The notes under the pieces were generated by a model, which saw nothing but the letters and a program-made list of their open reading frames with translations, was not told where the DNA came from and searched no databases. DNA of 64,000 bases from Bacteroides reticulotermitis JCM 10512 (GTDB lineage: Bacteria; Bacteroidota; Bacteroidia; Bacteroidales; Bacteroidaceae). The translations under genes were made by a program, and so were the position numbers. The DNA lies in contig NZ_BAIV01000025.1 of the NCBI RefSeq assembly GCF_000517545.1, positions 1 to 64,000 on the forward strand, written 5' to 3'. Shown piece after piece: positions 1-9,245 of this stretch; within the stretch, counting starts at the first letter, position 1; each line of letters starts with the position of its first letter.

Positions 1-85
1 CTAATAAATCCCCCCCCCTTCTTAATAATTAAATTTGTAACGCGTGTGTACGCGCGCGAGAGGAAATCACATGCAAACGTATATA

Positions 86-131
86 AAGCAAGCAAGCATC
101 CGGAAGATATTTCCGAATGCTTGCTTACTTT
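86..131 (-). terminator. Rho-independent terminator after tRNA-Thr
   Basis: A long inverted repeat (arms around AGCAAGCATCCGGAA and TTCCGAATGCTTGCT with a four- to five-base loop) lies just past the 3' end of the minus-strand tRNA and is followed on that strand by a T-rich stretch. It most likely ends the SRP RNA/tRNA-Thr transcript. Positions 1-85 hold only low-complexity sequence, including a run of nine C, and no gene that I can see. Confidence 0.75.
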
Positions 132-133
132 TG

Positions 134-207
134 AGCCTCTTGTCGGATTCGAACCAACGACCCCGAGATTACAAATCACGTGCTCTGGCCAACTGAGCTA
201 AAGAGGC
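134..207 (-). tRNA. tRNA-Thr (anticodon TGT)
   Basis: The minus strand folds into a full 74-nt cloverleaf. The acceptor stem GCCTCTT/AAGAGGC is perfect, the T-arm is GTTGG-TTCGAAT-CCGAC, and the seven-base anticodon loop is TTTGTAA with anticodon TGT (threonine). There is one T-T mismatch in the anticodon stem. CCA is not encoded. It lies three bases downstream of the SRP RNA on the same strand, so the two are probably co-transcribed from the promoter at 320-349. Confidence 0.95.
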
Positions 208-210
208 GGG

Positions 211-308
211 TGGGTAAGCTTACTACATCGCGCCGCTACAACCGACTACCTTTGCTGCGATCAAGCCCTGGAGGATTTGAAGGGAGCTAGCCGTATAGGA
301 CTTACCCA
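211..308 (-). ncRNA. ffs: Small bacterial SRP RNA (4.5S-like)
   Basis: The ends pair perfectly (TGGGTAAG with CTTACCCA), giving a hairpin of about 98 nt. The apical part carries the SRP helix-8 signature, AGG on one side and AGCA on the other, capped by what reads as a six-base loop TTGATC closed by GC pairs instead of the usual GGAA tetraloop. SRP RNA binds Ffh and directs ribosomes making membrane proteins to FtsY. A strong Bacteroides promoter lies directly upstream and tRNA-Thr directly downstream. The call rests on fold and motif, not on a covariance model. Confidence 0.75.
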
Positions 309-319
309 TTTTGCGGTTG

Positions 320-349
320 CAAAGGTAGACATTTTTATCTATCCTGCAA
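320..349 (-). promoter_or_regulatory. Bacteroides-type promoter of the SRP RNA/tRNA-Thr unit
   Basis: Reading the minus strand, TTG is followed after 19 bases by TACCTTTG, which matches the Bacteroides -33/-7 consensus (TTTG, 19-21 bases, TAnnTTTG). It sits about 12 bases before the SRP RNA 5' end. Confidence 0.8.
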
Positions 350-494
350 TAGCTAATGCTTACTTTTTTGTATCAATAAGAAGTAAGACTCTACATTTCA
401 ACTGATTAAAGTTTAAAAAAAAGATTCAGAATGTAATAAAAAACACTTTATTAACTTTAACTAAGAGATTTTCTATACGAATAGATATTATTTG

Positions 495-502
495 TACCTT
501 TG
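495..502 (+). promoter_or_regulatory. -7 box TACCTTTG upstream of the DUF4199 gene
   Basis: A perfect TAnnTTTG box 20 bases before the ATG at 523. It overlaps the upstream in-frame TTG and so favours the ATG as the start. Confidence 0.6.
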
Positions 503-522
503 TGCTCTATTTATTAACAAAG

Positions 523-1074
523 ATGACAGCAAACAGAAGCTATTTACAGAAATACGCGATGCACTTTGGCACGTACATGGGAGCCTATTGGATATTGAAG
601 TTCATTTTATTTCCATTAGGATTTCACATACCTTTCTTTTCACTACTATTCGTAATACTCACGTTGGCTGTGCCCTTCATCGGGTATTATTACACAAAAA
701 TGTACCGCGATAAGATATGCGGAGGACGCATCCGTTTCTCACACGCTGTTGTCTTTTCCATATTCATGTATATGTTCGCTTCCCTGCTGGTCGCAGTAGC
801 GCATTATGTGTACTTCCAATTCATCGATCATGGCTTTATCATCAATTCGTATATCACACTATGGAATGAGCTAATGACTACGACTCCCGCCCTGATGGAA
901 AATAAAGAAATTATAAAAGAAACAATAGATACGGTTCGTTCACTCTCTGCAATCGACATTACCATGCAGATTTTGTCTTGGGATGTTTTTTGGGGAAGTA
1001 TCTTATCCATACCTACCGCGCTGATGGTGATGAAAAACACCAAACCGGTGAGTAACAAACCGTCTCAGCCATAA
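523..1074 (+). CDS. DUF4199 family membrane protein
   Basis: 183 aa. Several hydrophobic segments (roughly residues 20-50, 65-90 and a final one near 155-175) indicate an integral inner-membrane protein. The pattern matches the DUF4199 family of Bacteroidetes, whose function is unknown. I chose the ATG at 523 because an upstream TTG lies inside the promoter box. The gene is followed 28 bases later by a GT2 glycosyltransferase on the same strand. DUF4199 and GT2 genes are commonly neighbours in Bacteroides, so a shared role in envelope lipid glycosylation is plausible but only inferred from position. Confidence 0.85.
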   Translation: MTANRSYLQKYAMHFGTYMGAYWILKFILFPLGFHIPFFSLLFVILTLAVPFIGYYYTKMYRDKICGGRIRFSHAVVFSIFMYMFASLLVAVAHYVYFQFIDHGFIINSYITLWNELMTTTPALMENKEIIKETIDTVRSLSAIDITMQILSWDVFWGSILSIPTALMVMKNTKPVSNKPSQP

Positions 1075-1102
1075 TTTATCATTCAACATTTCTATAAAAA
1101 AG

Positions 1103-2053
1103 ATGAATATATCAGTAGTAGTCCCCTTGTTTAACGAAGAAGAATCACTCCCTGAATTATATGCGTGGATTGAGCGAGTAATGAACGCCCACCAACTTTC
1201 TTTTGAGGTAATCTTCGTTAACGACGGAAGCACAGACCATTCGTGGCAAGTTATCGAAAAGTTGAAAGCTCAATCACCCTATGTCAAAGGGATCAAGTTT
1301 CGCCGTAACTATGGCAAATCACCAGCTCTCTTCTGTGGATTCGAAGAAGCTCAAGGAGAGGTTGTCATCACCATGGATGCCGACTTACAGGACAGCCCGG
1401 AAGAAATCCCGGAACTCTATCAAATGATAACCGAAGAGGGATACGACCTGGTGTCGGGATGGAAACAGAAAAGATACGACCCGCTATCGAAAACTCTCCC
1501 CACCAAACTATTCAATGCAACAGCTCGTAAGGTGTCGGGCATAAAGAATCTGCACGACTTCAACTGCGGGCTCAAAGCCTATCGGCTGGAAGTGGTAAAA
1601 AATATCGAAGTATATGGTGAAATGCACCGATATATCCCCTACTTGGCCAAAAACGCCGGTTTCAAAAAGATTGGCGAGAAGATCGTCCAACATCAGGCAC
1701 GCAAATATGGAACGACCAAATTTGGTCTGAGCCGTTTTTTCAACGGATACCTCGATCTATTGTCGCTCTGGTTCCTCTCACGCTTCGGCATTAAACCGAT
1801 GCACTTCTTTGGCCTACTCGGATCATTGATGTTTATCCTAGGCTTAATCTCAGTTATTGTGGTAGGAGCGAACAAGATGTACGCCGTGTATAGCGGTCAT
1901 ACGTATCGGCTGGTTACGGAATCTCCCTATTTCTATTTATCACTGACAGCTATGATTATCGGTACGCAGTTATTTTTGGCCGGTTTTCTGGGCGAATTGA
2001 TCTCGCGCAACGCTCCGGAACGTAATAATTACCAGATAGAAAAGAAAATCTGA
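1103..2053 (+). CDS. Family 2 glycosyltransferase (polyprenyl-phosphate glycosyltransferase type)
   Basis: 316 aa. The N-terminal GT-A domain shows VVPLFNEEESLP, NDGSTD and the metal-binding MDADLQD. Two hydrophobic helices follow near residues 230-260 and 270-300. This is the layout of GtrB/ArnC/DPM1-like enzymes, which transfer a sugar from a nucleotide donor to undecaprenyl phosphate at the inner membrane. It lies between the DUF4199 gene and a lipoprotein gene on the same strand. The sugar cannot be told from sequence. Confidence 0.9.
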   Translation: MNISVVVPLFNEEESLPELYAWIERVMNAHQLSFEVIFVNDGSTDHSWQVIEKLKAQSPYVKGIKFRRNYGKSPALFCGFEEAQGEVVITMDADLQDSPEEIPELYQMITEEGYDLVSGWKQKRYDPLSKTLPTKLFNATARKVSGIKNLHDFNCGLKAYRLEVVKNIEVYGEMHRYIPYLAKNAGFKKIGEKIVQHQARKYGTTKFGLSRFFNGYLDLLSLWFLSRFGIKPMHFFGLLGSLMFILGLISVIVVGANKMYAVYSGHTYRLVTESPYFYLSLTAMIIGTQLFLAGFLGELISRNAPERNNYQIEKKI

Positions 2054-2084
2054 GAGTTTGATAAATGTTTTAACTAAATTAATT

Positions 2085-2633
2085 ATGAAGAATCTAGTTC
2101 GTTTATTCCTAATATTGCTCATTACGGGTGGTGCTATCAGCATCGGCAGTTCCTGTTCTGACGACAGCAATTGTTCGATGGCCGGACGCCCGATGATGTA
2201 CTGCACAATCTCCACCATCGACCCGGACACAAGAGTAGTACGCAACGACACACTCGACTCGCTGACTATCACAGCCTTGGGAACAGACTCCATCATTCTG
2301 AACAATGAAAAGAAGGTACATAAACTGATGTTACCTCTGCGATACACCAGCGATTCTACAGTTTTGATATTCAAATATGATCCGGTACGCCAACCTAGAC
2401 ATACCGATACCTTGTACATCATTCATAAGAACACACCCTATTTCCAATCCATGGACTGTGGCTATTTGATGAAACAAAACATTGTAAAGACTCATATCGG
2501 TAAGCATGGCAGCAATTTACAGGCAGAAAAGCTGGATTCCATTTATATAAAAAATAAAGAAGCCAATAGTAATGAAATACAGAATTTGCAAATATTCTAT
2601 GTATACCGCGACCGCACACCTGCTGAAGATTAG
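2085..2633 (+). CDS. DUF6452 family lipoprotein
   Basis: 182 aa. It starts at the ATG at 2085 with a lipoprotein signal (MKNLVRLFLILLITGGAI then SIGSSC, the Cys being the likely lipidation site). The body looks like a beta-rich extracytoplasmic domain and contains paired cysteines (DCGY region). Function unknown. Its last 62 bases overlap the start of the next gene, DUF6048, and the two families normally occur together in Bacteroidales, suggesting one envelope unit. An upstream ATG at 2058 is in frame but would precede the signal peptide. Confidence 0.8.
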   Translation: MKNLVRLFLILLITGGAISIGSSCSDDSNCSMAGRPMMYCTISTIDPDTRVVRNDTLDSLTITALGTDSIILNNEKKVHKLMLPLRYTSDSTVLIFKYDPVRQPRHTDTLYIIHKNTPYFQSMDCGYLMKQNIVKTHIGKHGSNLQAEKLDSIYIKNKEANSNEIQNLQIFYVYRDRTPAED

Positions 2634-3366
2634 CAGCCTGCTCTTGCTTCTTTGCTTTGGACTTCCGCTGTTGGCGCAGCAAAAACGACCGGCGCCAACA
2701 CCAAAGAGAGACCAGAAAAAGAAAGAAGCCGTTGTCGACACAATTCCTTTTTACAACGGAACGTATGTCGGCTTGGACCTGTATGGCATGGGGAGCAAGC
2801 TATTGGGAGGCGACTTCATGAGTACGGAAGTCAGCGTTGCCGTGAATCTGAAGAACCGTTTCATCCCAACGATCGAACTAGGTATGGGTGGCACGGATGA
2901 ATGGAACGAGACGGGTGTACACTACAAGAGTAAAGCTGCTCCTTATTTCCGCATCGGTGTAGACTATAACACGATGGCCAAGAAAGTAGAAAAGAACAGT
3001 TATTTATATGTTGGTCTGCGCTATGGACTTACTTCTTTCAAATATGATGTGTCAACTATGCCGGCAGAAGACCCGCTTTGGGGAGACGGTATCGGCAATC
3101 CAAGTCTGGGAGATGATGTATGGGGAGGCAGCGTCCCTTTCAACCATCAGGGAATGAAAGGTTCCATGCAGTGGTTCGAACTTGTATTCGGAGTTAAAGT
3201 CCGCATCTACAAAAACTTCAACATGGGCTGGACCTTGCGAATGAAATACAAAACCAGCGCATCCATCGGAGAATATGGCGATCCTTGGTATGTACCGGGC
3301 TACGGTAAATATAAATCAAACAATATGGGGATTACGTATTCCCTAATCTATAAACTACCTCTGTAA
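2572..3366 (+). CDS. DUF6048 family outer-membrane beta-barrel-like protein
   Basis: Up to 264 aa, with a hydrophobic signal peptide ending near LLAQQ. A short basic proline-rich linker (KRPAPTPKRDQKKK) follows, then alternating aromatic/glycine strands ending in YSLIYKLPL, typical of a small outer-membrane barrel. The start is uncertain: the ATG at 2572 overlaps DUF6452 by 62 bases, and an ATG at 2599 would also keep the signal peptide. Function unknown; paired with DUF6452 and followed three bases later by mntP. Confidence 0.8.
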   Translation: MKYRICKYSMYTATAHLLKISSLLLLLCFGLPLLAQQKRPAPTPKRDQKKKEAVVDTIPFYNGTYVGLDLYGMGSKLLGGDFMSTEVSVAVNLKNRFIPTIELGMGGTDEWNETGVHYKSKAAPYFRIGVDYNTMAKKVEKNSYLYVGLRYGLTSFKYDVSTMPAEDPLWGDGIGNPSLGDDVWGGSVPFNHQGMKGSMQWFELVFGVKVRIYKNFNMGWTLRMKYKTSASIGEYGDPWYVPGYGKYKSNNMGITYSLIYKLPL

Positions 3367-3368
3367 CA

Positions 3369-3953
3369 ATGACAGGATTGGAGATTTGGCTTCTTGCAAT
3401 AGGCTTAGCGATGGATTGCCTCGCTGTTTCCATTGCAAGTGGCATCATGCTGAAACGTATCGAGTGGAGATCCATGCTTACGATGGCTTTCGCTTTTGGT
3501 TTTTTCCAGGCGCTGATGCCTTTTGCCGGTTGGATGGGTGCAAATACCTTCAGCCACCTTATTGAAAGCGTAGACCACTGGATTGCTTTCGCCATTCTTT
3601 CTTTTTTAGGCGTACGAATGATTCTCGAAGCGTTTAAAGATGAAGAGTTCAAGAACGAATTTAATCCCTCCAGCCTCAAAGTTGTACTTGCCATGGCAGT
3701 AGCAACAAGCATAGACGCCCTAGCAGTAGGCGTCTCTTTTGCTTTTTTGGGGATCAAAAATTATGCTACTATCCTCTCTCCGATCGCAATCATCGGCCTA
3801 GTATCGTTTACAGTTTCCATACTGGGACTGATATTCGGTGCGCGTTGTGGATGCGGATGCGCCCGGAAGTTAAAAGTTGAGCTGTGGGGCGGAATTATTC
3901 TAATCATCATCGGAACAAAGATATTGATCGAACACCTATTTTTTCAACCATAA
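3369..3953 (+). CDS. mntP: Manganese efflux pump MntP
   Basis: 194 aa with six predicted membrane helices. The family's conserved aspartate-containing helices are visible: AIGLAMDCLAVSIASG near residue 10 and VATSIDALAVGVSF near residue 117. MntP exports Mn2+ and is of usual length (about 190 aa). It starts three bases after DUF6048 and is followed six to twelve bases later by apbE, so it sits inside a five-gene plus-strand run. No riboswitch is apparent in the short gap. Confidence 0.93.
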   Translation: MTGLEIWLLAIGLAMDCLAVSIASGIMLKRIEWRSMLTMAFAFGFFQALMPFAGWMGANTFSHLIESVDHWIAFAILSFLGVRMILEAFKDEEFKNEFNPSSLKVVLAMAVATSIDALAVGVSFAFLGIKNYATILSPIAIIGLVSFTVSILGLIFGARCGCGCARKLKVELWGGIILIIIGTKILIEHLFFQP

Positions 3954-3965
3954 AGCAGTTTGCGT

Positions 3966-4979
3966 ATGAAGTCAAAGAAAAGTTTTTTATGGCTCGCTTT
4001 TCTCTTGCTAGCAACCATCTGGATTTTAGCAAAAAGGAATAACCAACCGCCTTACCAACAAGCCAACGGATTGATTTTCGGAACGGTATATACCATAACT
4101 TACCAGCACAACGGTGACTTAAAGCCGGAAATCGAAGAAGAACTGAAACGATTTGACTTTTCGCTGTCGCCTTTCAACGACAGCTCGGTTATTAGCCGGG
4201 TAAACCGAAACGAAGTAATTGTAACAGATAGCTTCTTCCAACGATGTTTCAACCGCTCCATGGAAGTATCGAGAGAGACAGACGGAGCTTTCGACATCAC
4301 GATTGCGCCTCTTGCCAATGCCTGGGGATTTGGATTCAAGAAAGGGGCTTTCCCCGACTCAAAGATGGTTGACAGTCTGCTTCAAATCACCGGATACGAA
4401 AAAGTCCGTATGGTGGATGGACAGGTTATCAAACAAGATCCCCGCATTATGCTTAGTTGCAGCGCTATAGCCAAGGGATATTCGGTGGACGTAATCGCTC
4501 ACCTGCTGGAGCGTAAAGGTGTACAAAACTTCATGGTCAACATTGGAGGGGAGGTCGTGGTCAAAGGTAAAAATCCGGAAAAACAGTTATGGCATATCGG
4601 AGTCAACAAACCTGTTGACGACTCCCTGGCTCTAAAACAAGACTTACAAGCTATACTTACTTTATCGGATGTAGGGATGGCTACATCAGGCAATTACCGT
4701 AACTATTACTATAAAGATGGCAAGAAATATGCGCATACCATTGATCCGAAGACGGGTTATCCGGTACAGCACAGCATTCTCTCGGCAACAGTCATTGCCA
4801 AAGATTGCATGACGGCGGACGCATTCGCCACCGCCTTTATGGTGATGGGGCTAGAGAAAGCGGAAGTTTATTGCAAAGCGCATCCGACAATTGACGTATT
4901 CTTTATCTATAGCGACGAAAAAGGAGAACTTAAAACGTTTGCAACCGAAGGGGTACAAAAGCGTATGTTAAACCAATGA
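3966..4979 (+). CDS. apbE: FAD:protein FMN transferase (ApbE)
   Basis: 337 aa. A single N-terminal membrane anchor or signal (residues 5-21) precedes the ApbE domain. Family marks are GAFDITIAPLANAWGFG, SCSAIAKGYSVD, NIGGEVVVKGKNP, the HTIDPKTGYPV motif and the C-terminal DCMTADAFATAFMVMG, which carries the Mg2+/FAD-binding Asp. It covalently attaches FMN to Thr of exported flavoproteins such as the Rnf and Nqr subunits. The ATG at 3966 is preferred over an in-frame TTG six bases upstream. Confidence 0.95.
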   Translation: MKSKKSFLWLAFLLLATIWILAKRNNQPPYQQANGLIFGTVYTITYQHNGDLKPEIEEELKRFDFSLSPFNDSSVISRVNRNEVIVTDSFFQRCFNRSMEVSRETDGAFDITIAPLANAWGFGFKKGAFPDSKMVDSLLQITGYEKVRMVDGQVIKQDPRIMLSCSAIAKGYSVDVIAHLLERKGVQNFMVNIGGEVVVKGKNPEKQLWHIGVNKPVDDSLALKQDLQAILTLSDVGMATSGNYRNYYYKDGKKYAHTIDPKTGYPVQHSILSATVIAKDCMTADAFATAFMVMGLEKAEVYCKAHPTIDVFFIYSDEKGELKTFATEGVQKRMLNQ

Positions 4980-5001
4980 TGGAATCTGTGCCAAAGTTCC
5001 G

Positions 5002-5370
5002 TCATTTCATAAATACAAAATAGACAGCGGCTATCAGGCAAACGAATGCAGCCAAATGATTCCAATGAAGCGATTCTCCTTTGAATAGTACAGTGCTGAA
5101 CACTGTAAAAATCAACAAGGTGATAACTTCTTGGATTACTTTCAGTTGCATCAACGTAAAGGGGCCACCATTTCCCTGAAAGCCCATCCGATTGGCCGGC
5201 ACCTGGCAGGCGTACTCGGCCAGAGCAATAAACCAGGAAAACAAAATAACGCCATAGAGAGGCCAGTTGTTTATCACCTTCATCTCCTGCAATTTGAGAT
5301 GTCCGTACCAGGCAAAAGTCATAAAAACGTTGGATACGATCAATAAAAAGATAGTATAGGTTCCTTTCAT
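5002..5370 (-). CDS. DMT-superfamily DUF486 membrane protein
   Basis: 122 aa, four hydrophobic helices. The sequence has the DUF486 signature AEYACQVPANRMG, conserved in this small drug/metabolite-transporter-like family; substrate unknown. It is convergent with apbE (22-base gap) and lies 16 bases downstream of the TtcA-like gene on the minus strand, so the two are probably co-transcribed. Confidence 0.88.
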   Translation of the reverse strand: MKGTYTIFLLIVSNVFMTFAWYGHLKLQEMKVINNWPLYGVILFSWFIALAEYACQVPANRMGFQGNGGPFTLMQLKVIQEVITLLIFTVFSTVLFKGESLHWNHLAAFVCLIAAVYFVFMK

Positions 5371-5386
5371 AATACAACAAATAATT

Positions 5387-6142
5387 TTATTTGAATTCAG
5401 TTATCTGACTTGGCAACGATTCGGTCTGTACATTCGCCATACTTCCCCAAAGACTATAACGCGCTTCCGGATTCATCGACTCCAACTGACGCAAAACGCC
5501 CTTCATATCGCTACGGCTCGATTGCGATTCATAAGGGCAGTTCTTCACTTGTTTCCGATAGCCGCGTAGTGCAGCCAGCTCCAAAAGATCAGCCTCATGC
5601 ACCAAACACATGGGGCGTATAATCACCATATCGAATTTATTCATGACCAACCGGGGCGGCATCGTACTAAAAGCTCCCTGATAGGTGATGTTCATCAGCA
5701 AAGTCTCCAGAATATCATCCATGTGATGACCCAAAGCAATCTTGTTACAGTCTTGTTCCTTAGCAACAGTGAACAGAGCCTTTCGCCGGTTCCACGAACA
5801 AAGAAAACAAGGCGACTTGCGGGTGTCGGTCGAAGACTCGAACGAGGTTTTGAATAGGACAAAGGGGATTCCAAATGCCTCGCAATGAGTACGCAAATAG
5901 TCGGTATCGCTCTGATAAGGTATGTTCTCCATCACGATATGCGCAGCCACTACTGTAAATCGAGGTTTATGCTGCTGCATTCGCCGACCCAGCAACTCAA
6001 CCAATGCCAACGAATCTTTTCCTCCCGAAAGTCCGATCAGGATTCTATCTCCTTCTGCAATCAGTCCGTATTGCATTACTCCCTTACCAAACCGCTTCTG
6101 AATGCGGCGGGTACACTTCTCTTCTTCCTTATATTGTGCCAT
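5387..6142 (-). CDS. TtcA-like tRNA 2-thiocytidine biosynthesis ATPase
   Basis: 251 aa. The PP-loop GLSGGKDSLAL (near residue 33) binds ATP for adenylation of the target base. A CFLCSWNRRKALF motif around residue 115 supplies the Cys-x-x-Cys that in TtcA holds a 4Fe-4S cluster. TtcA thiolates C32 of certain tRNAs. The protein is a little shorter than E. coli TtcA (311 aa), so it is best described as a TtcA/TtuA-family member. It has its own -7 box at 6160-6167. Confidence 0.85.
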   Translation of the reverse strand: MAQYKEEEKCTRRIQKRFGKGVMQYGLIAEGDRILIGLSGGKDSLALVELLGRRMQQHKPRFTVVAAHIVMENIPYQSDTDYLRTHCEAFGIPFVLFKTSFESSTDTRKSPCFLCSWNRRKALFTVAKEQDCNKIALGHHMDDILETLLMNITYQGAFSTMPPRLVMNKFDMVIIRPMCLVHEADLLELAALRGYRKQVKNCPYESQSSRSDMKGVLRQLESMNPEARYSLWGSMANVQTESLPSQITEFK

Positions 6143-6159
6143 AAATTTAAAATCGGCTG

Positions 6160-6167
6160 CAAAAGTA
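6160..6167 (-). promoter_or_regulatory. -7 box TACTTTTG for the TtcA-like gene
   Basis: It matches TAnnTTTG on the minus strand, 18 bases upstream of the start codon at 6142. Confidence 0.5.
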
Positions 6168-6241
6168 AACGAAAAGATTGATTTAAAGAAGAATTAACAT
6201 ATATAGAAGTTGTGAAAAAGGGTTTATTTGCAATTAATTTG

Positions 6242-6249
6242 TATTTTTG
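6242..6249 (+). promoter_or_regulatory. -7 box TATTTTTG for the TPR/PD40 gene
   Basis: It matches TAnnTTTG and lies 36 bases before the ATG at 6285, diverging from the TtcA-like promoter. Confidence 0.5.
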
Positions 6250-6284
6250 AACAATAGAATTTGAATGTGCAAGTAAAGACATAT

Positions 6285-7710
6285 ATGAAGAAAAAGTATA
6301 TTTTGTTTTTTTTATGTAGCTTTCTCCTATCGGGCTTTCTGCCCAAACACTGGAACAGGCTAGAACTATGTTTTCCAAAGGCCAATATCAAGAGGCCAAA
6401 CCTATATTTAAAAAACAGGTTCAATCTCAACCCGGCAATGCGAATTATAGTTTCTGGTATGGGGTATGTTGCCAGCAGACAGGCGAATCGGATGAAGCGG
6501 TCAAGTATCTGGAAGTAGCGGTTAAGAAACGCGTAGCAGGCGCACAGCTTTACCTGGGACAAGCCTATAATGATACGTATCGTTATGAAGATGCAGTGGG
6601 TTGCTACGAGGAATACATAGCCGAACTCAGCCGGAGAAAGAGACCGACCGAGGAGGTTGAGAAGTTATTGGAAAAAAGTAAAGCTAACCTCCGGATGGTG
6701 AAAGGCGTGGAGGAAGTATGTGTAATAGACTCGTTCGTAGTCAATAAGAATGATTTTCTCAGTACTTACAAACTAAGCGAGGAATCGGGTAGCCTGTTTA
6801 GCTACAACGCCTATTTTCAAACCGAAGGTAAGCACCCCGGTTCGGTATATGAAACCGAAATTGGAAATAAAATCTATTACGGCGAAGCGAATGCAGGGGG
6901 AAAGTTGAGGATTATGTCCAGCAACAAACAACTGAATGAGTGGAGTGCAGGACGCCCTTTACCGGAGAACATCAATGCAGCGGGCAATGTCAACTATCCG
7001 TATGTATTGACGGATGGAGTCACCATTTACTACGCTACAGACAGTGAAGGCTTGGGTGGATATGATATTTTCGTAACCCGTTACAATACAAATACCGATA
7101 CGTATCTTACGCCGGAGAATGTAGGAATGCCATTTAACTCGCCTTTCAATGACTATATGTATGTAATCGACGAGTATAACAATTTAGGATGGTTCGCTTC
7201 CGATCGCTATCAACCGAAGGGAAAGTATGTGTTTACGTATTTATCCCGAACAGTTCGAAGCAAACTTATAACTATGAAGCCATCGATCCGCAGAAAATGA
7301 TTCGATTAGCTAAATTGCATGCCCTGCGGGAGACTTGGAAGAATAAGAATGAGGTGGCCGAAGCTCAACAGCGTTTGGCGGAAGCTATCAATCACAAACC
7401 GCAAGAGCGTAAGAGTGTAGACTTTGAATTTGTGATTGACGATCGTACCACTTACAACTTCTTACAAGACTTCAAATCCAAGGAAGCTAGACTATTATTC
7501 CAGAAATACCAACAGAACCGGAAAGACTTTGAACAACAAAAAGACCGACTGGAAGAGTTACGCAACTCATACATCAAGGCCAATAAAGCCGAAAAAGACC
7601 GAATCGCTCCTACTATCTTAGAAATCGAAAAACAGATGCTACAAATGAATGAGAATCTGGATACTCTCGAAATAAATGTACGTAACTTAGAGAAAACAAA
7701 TTCAAAATAA
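6285..7710 (+). pseudogene. TPR and PD40 (WD40-like) envelope protein, interrupted by two apparent 1-base deletions
   Basis: Read as one protein it has a signal peptide (MKKKYILFFLCSFLLS), then TLEQARTMFSKGQYQEAKP with TPR-like helices. PD40/WD40-like propeller blades follow (YPYVLTDGVTIYYATDSE; GGYDIFVTRYN), then a long coiled coil rich in K/E/Q. The frame changes twice, each time by loss of one base. Near 6329-6340 a TCGGGCTT would be in frame as TCGGGGCTT (LLSGLSAQ). Near 7214-7222 CCGAAGG would be in frame as CCGGAAGG (QPEGKVCVYVFIPN). Both fit shortening of a G run. Similar Bacteroides proteins are single periplasmic or OmpA-partner polypeptides of unknown function. Sequence error is as likely as real decay. 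Confidence 0.75.
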
Positions 7711-7720
7711 CCAAACGATT

Positions 7721-8191
7721 ATGGATATATTGATTATCACAGTACTGATCATTGCCGCTGTTATCCTCTTTCTGGTGGAACTCTTCATCATTCCGGGTAT
7801 TAGCCTGGCAGGTATCTCAGCACTAGCTTGCATTATATATGCTAATTATTATGCCTTTGCCAACTTGGGAACAGGTGCCGGTTTTATCACACTGACCATA
7901 TCGGTAGTCACATGTATAGGCTCGCTCGTCTGGTTTATGCGTTCAAAGATGTTGGACGATCTTGCCCTGAAAAAGAATCTAGAATCCACGGTAGACAACA
8001 GTGCCGAAAGGCGAGTGAAAGTAGGCGATACTGGCATCAGCACCACACGTCTGGCACAAATAGGATATGCCGAAATAGATGGCAACATTGTGGAGGTGAG
8101 GTCAATTGAAGGCTTTCTCGACGAGAAAACTCCGATTATCGTTACCCGCATCAGCAACGGAACAATCCTCGTAGAAAAAATAAAACAATAA
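7721..8191 (+). CDS. NfeD-like membrane protein
   Basis: 156 aa. Three hydrophobic helices (about residues 3-70) are followed by a C-terminal OB-fold NfeD domain (residues 95-155, including GDTGISTTRLAQIGYAEIDG). NfeD proteins are partners of flotillin/stomatin proteins and organise membrane microdomains. The floA gene follows 23 bases downstream, the classic pairing, supporting a two-gene operon. Confidence 0.9.
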   Translation: MDILIITVLIIAAVILFLVELFIIPGISLAGISALACIIYANYYAFANLGTGAGFITLTISVVTCIGSLVWFMRSKMLDDLALKKNLESTVDNSAERRVKVGDTGISTTRLAQIGYAEIDGNIVEVRSIEGFLDEKTPIIVTRISNGTILVEKIKQ

Positions 8192-8214
8192 TATTTACTT
8201 AATATAAACTATAA

Positions 8215-9213
8215 ATGGATATATCTATGTATTTACCTATTATTCTGATAGTTGGAGGTATTATCTTCTTGATATTATTCTTCCATTACGTGCCGTTCTT
8301 CCTATGGTTGTCGGCCAAAGTATCAGGAGTGAACATCTCACTGGTGCAGTTATTTCTGATGCGCATCCGTAATGTGCCTCCCTACATCATCGTTCCGGGC
8401 TTGATCGAAGCTCATAAAGCTGGCTTGAAAGATGTCAACCGTGATGAAATGGAAGCTCACTATCTGGCTGGAGGACATGTAGAACGAGTGGTGCACGCAC
8501 TGGTATCAGCATCTAAGGCAAATATCGAACTGTCATTCCAGATGGCTACAGCTATCGACTTGGCGGGACGTGATGTATTTGAAGCTGTCCAAATGTCTGT
8601 TAACCCGAAGGTTATCGACACACCTCCGGTTACCGCCGTAGCTAAAGATGGTATTCAGTTAATCGCCAAGGCTCGTGTAACTGTACGTGCCAGCATCCGC
8701 CAATTAGTGGGTGGTGCAGGCGAAGACACTATTCTGGCTCGTGTAGGCGAAGGTATCGTATCTTCCATCGGTTCTTCAGTGAATCATAAGTCTGTACTCG
8801 AGAATCCGGATTCCATCTCTAAACTGGTACTTCGCAAAGGATTGGATGCCGGAACAGCTTTTGAAATTCTATCCATCGATATCGCTGATATTGATATAGG
8901 TAAGAATATCGGTGCTACCTTGCAGATCGATCAGGCAAATGCGGATAAGAACATTGCTCAGGCTAAGGCTGAAGAGCGTCGTGCGATGGCCGTTGCTACC
9001 GAGCAGGAAATGAAAGCGAAGGCACAGGAAGCTCGCGCCAAAGTAATCGAAGCGGAAGCAGAAGTTCCTAAAGCGATGGCTGAAGCATTCCGTAACGGTA
9101 ATTTAGGTATCATGGACTATTATCGGATGAAGAATATAGAAGCTGATACTTCCATGCGCGAAACAATTGCTAAACCTGCCGGTAATACAAGCAATCAGCC
9201 GCTAAGCAAATAA
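8215..9213 (+). CDS. floA: Flotillin-like protein FloA
   Basis: 332 aa, the usual FloA length (about 330). An N-terminal membrane hairpin (residues 6-30) is followed by the SPFH/UPF0365 region ([39 protein letters not shown]). The C-terminal helix is rich in Ala/Glu/Lys (residues 230-290) and drives oligomerisation. FloA scaffolds functional membrane microdomains. The gene lies directly downstream of nfeD. Confidence 0.95.
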   Translation: MDISMYLPIILIVGGIIFLILFFHYVPFFLWLSAKVSGVNISLVQLFLMRIRNVPPYIIVPGLIEAHKAGLKDVNRDEMEAHYLAGGHVERVVHALVSASKANIELSFQMATAIDLAGRDVFEAVQMSVNPKVIDTPPVTAVAKDGIQLIAKARVTVRASIRQLVGGAGEDTILARVGEGIVSSIGSSVNHKSVLENPDSISKLVLRKGLDAGTAFEILSIDIADIDIGKNIGATLQIDQANADKNIAQAKAEERRAMAVATEQEMKAKAQEARAKVIEAEAEVPKAMAEAFRNGNLGIMDYYRMKNIEADTSMRETIAKPAGNTSNQPLSK

Positions 9214-9245
9214 AGCCTCTCGCATAAAGGGACAAAGTTACGCTT

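Noticed and set aside
10-18. Run of nine C as a phase-variable tract
   Set aside because: It lies outside any gene and far from a promoter, so slippage would have no visible target.
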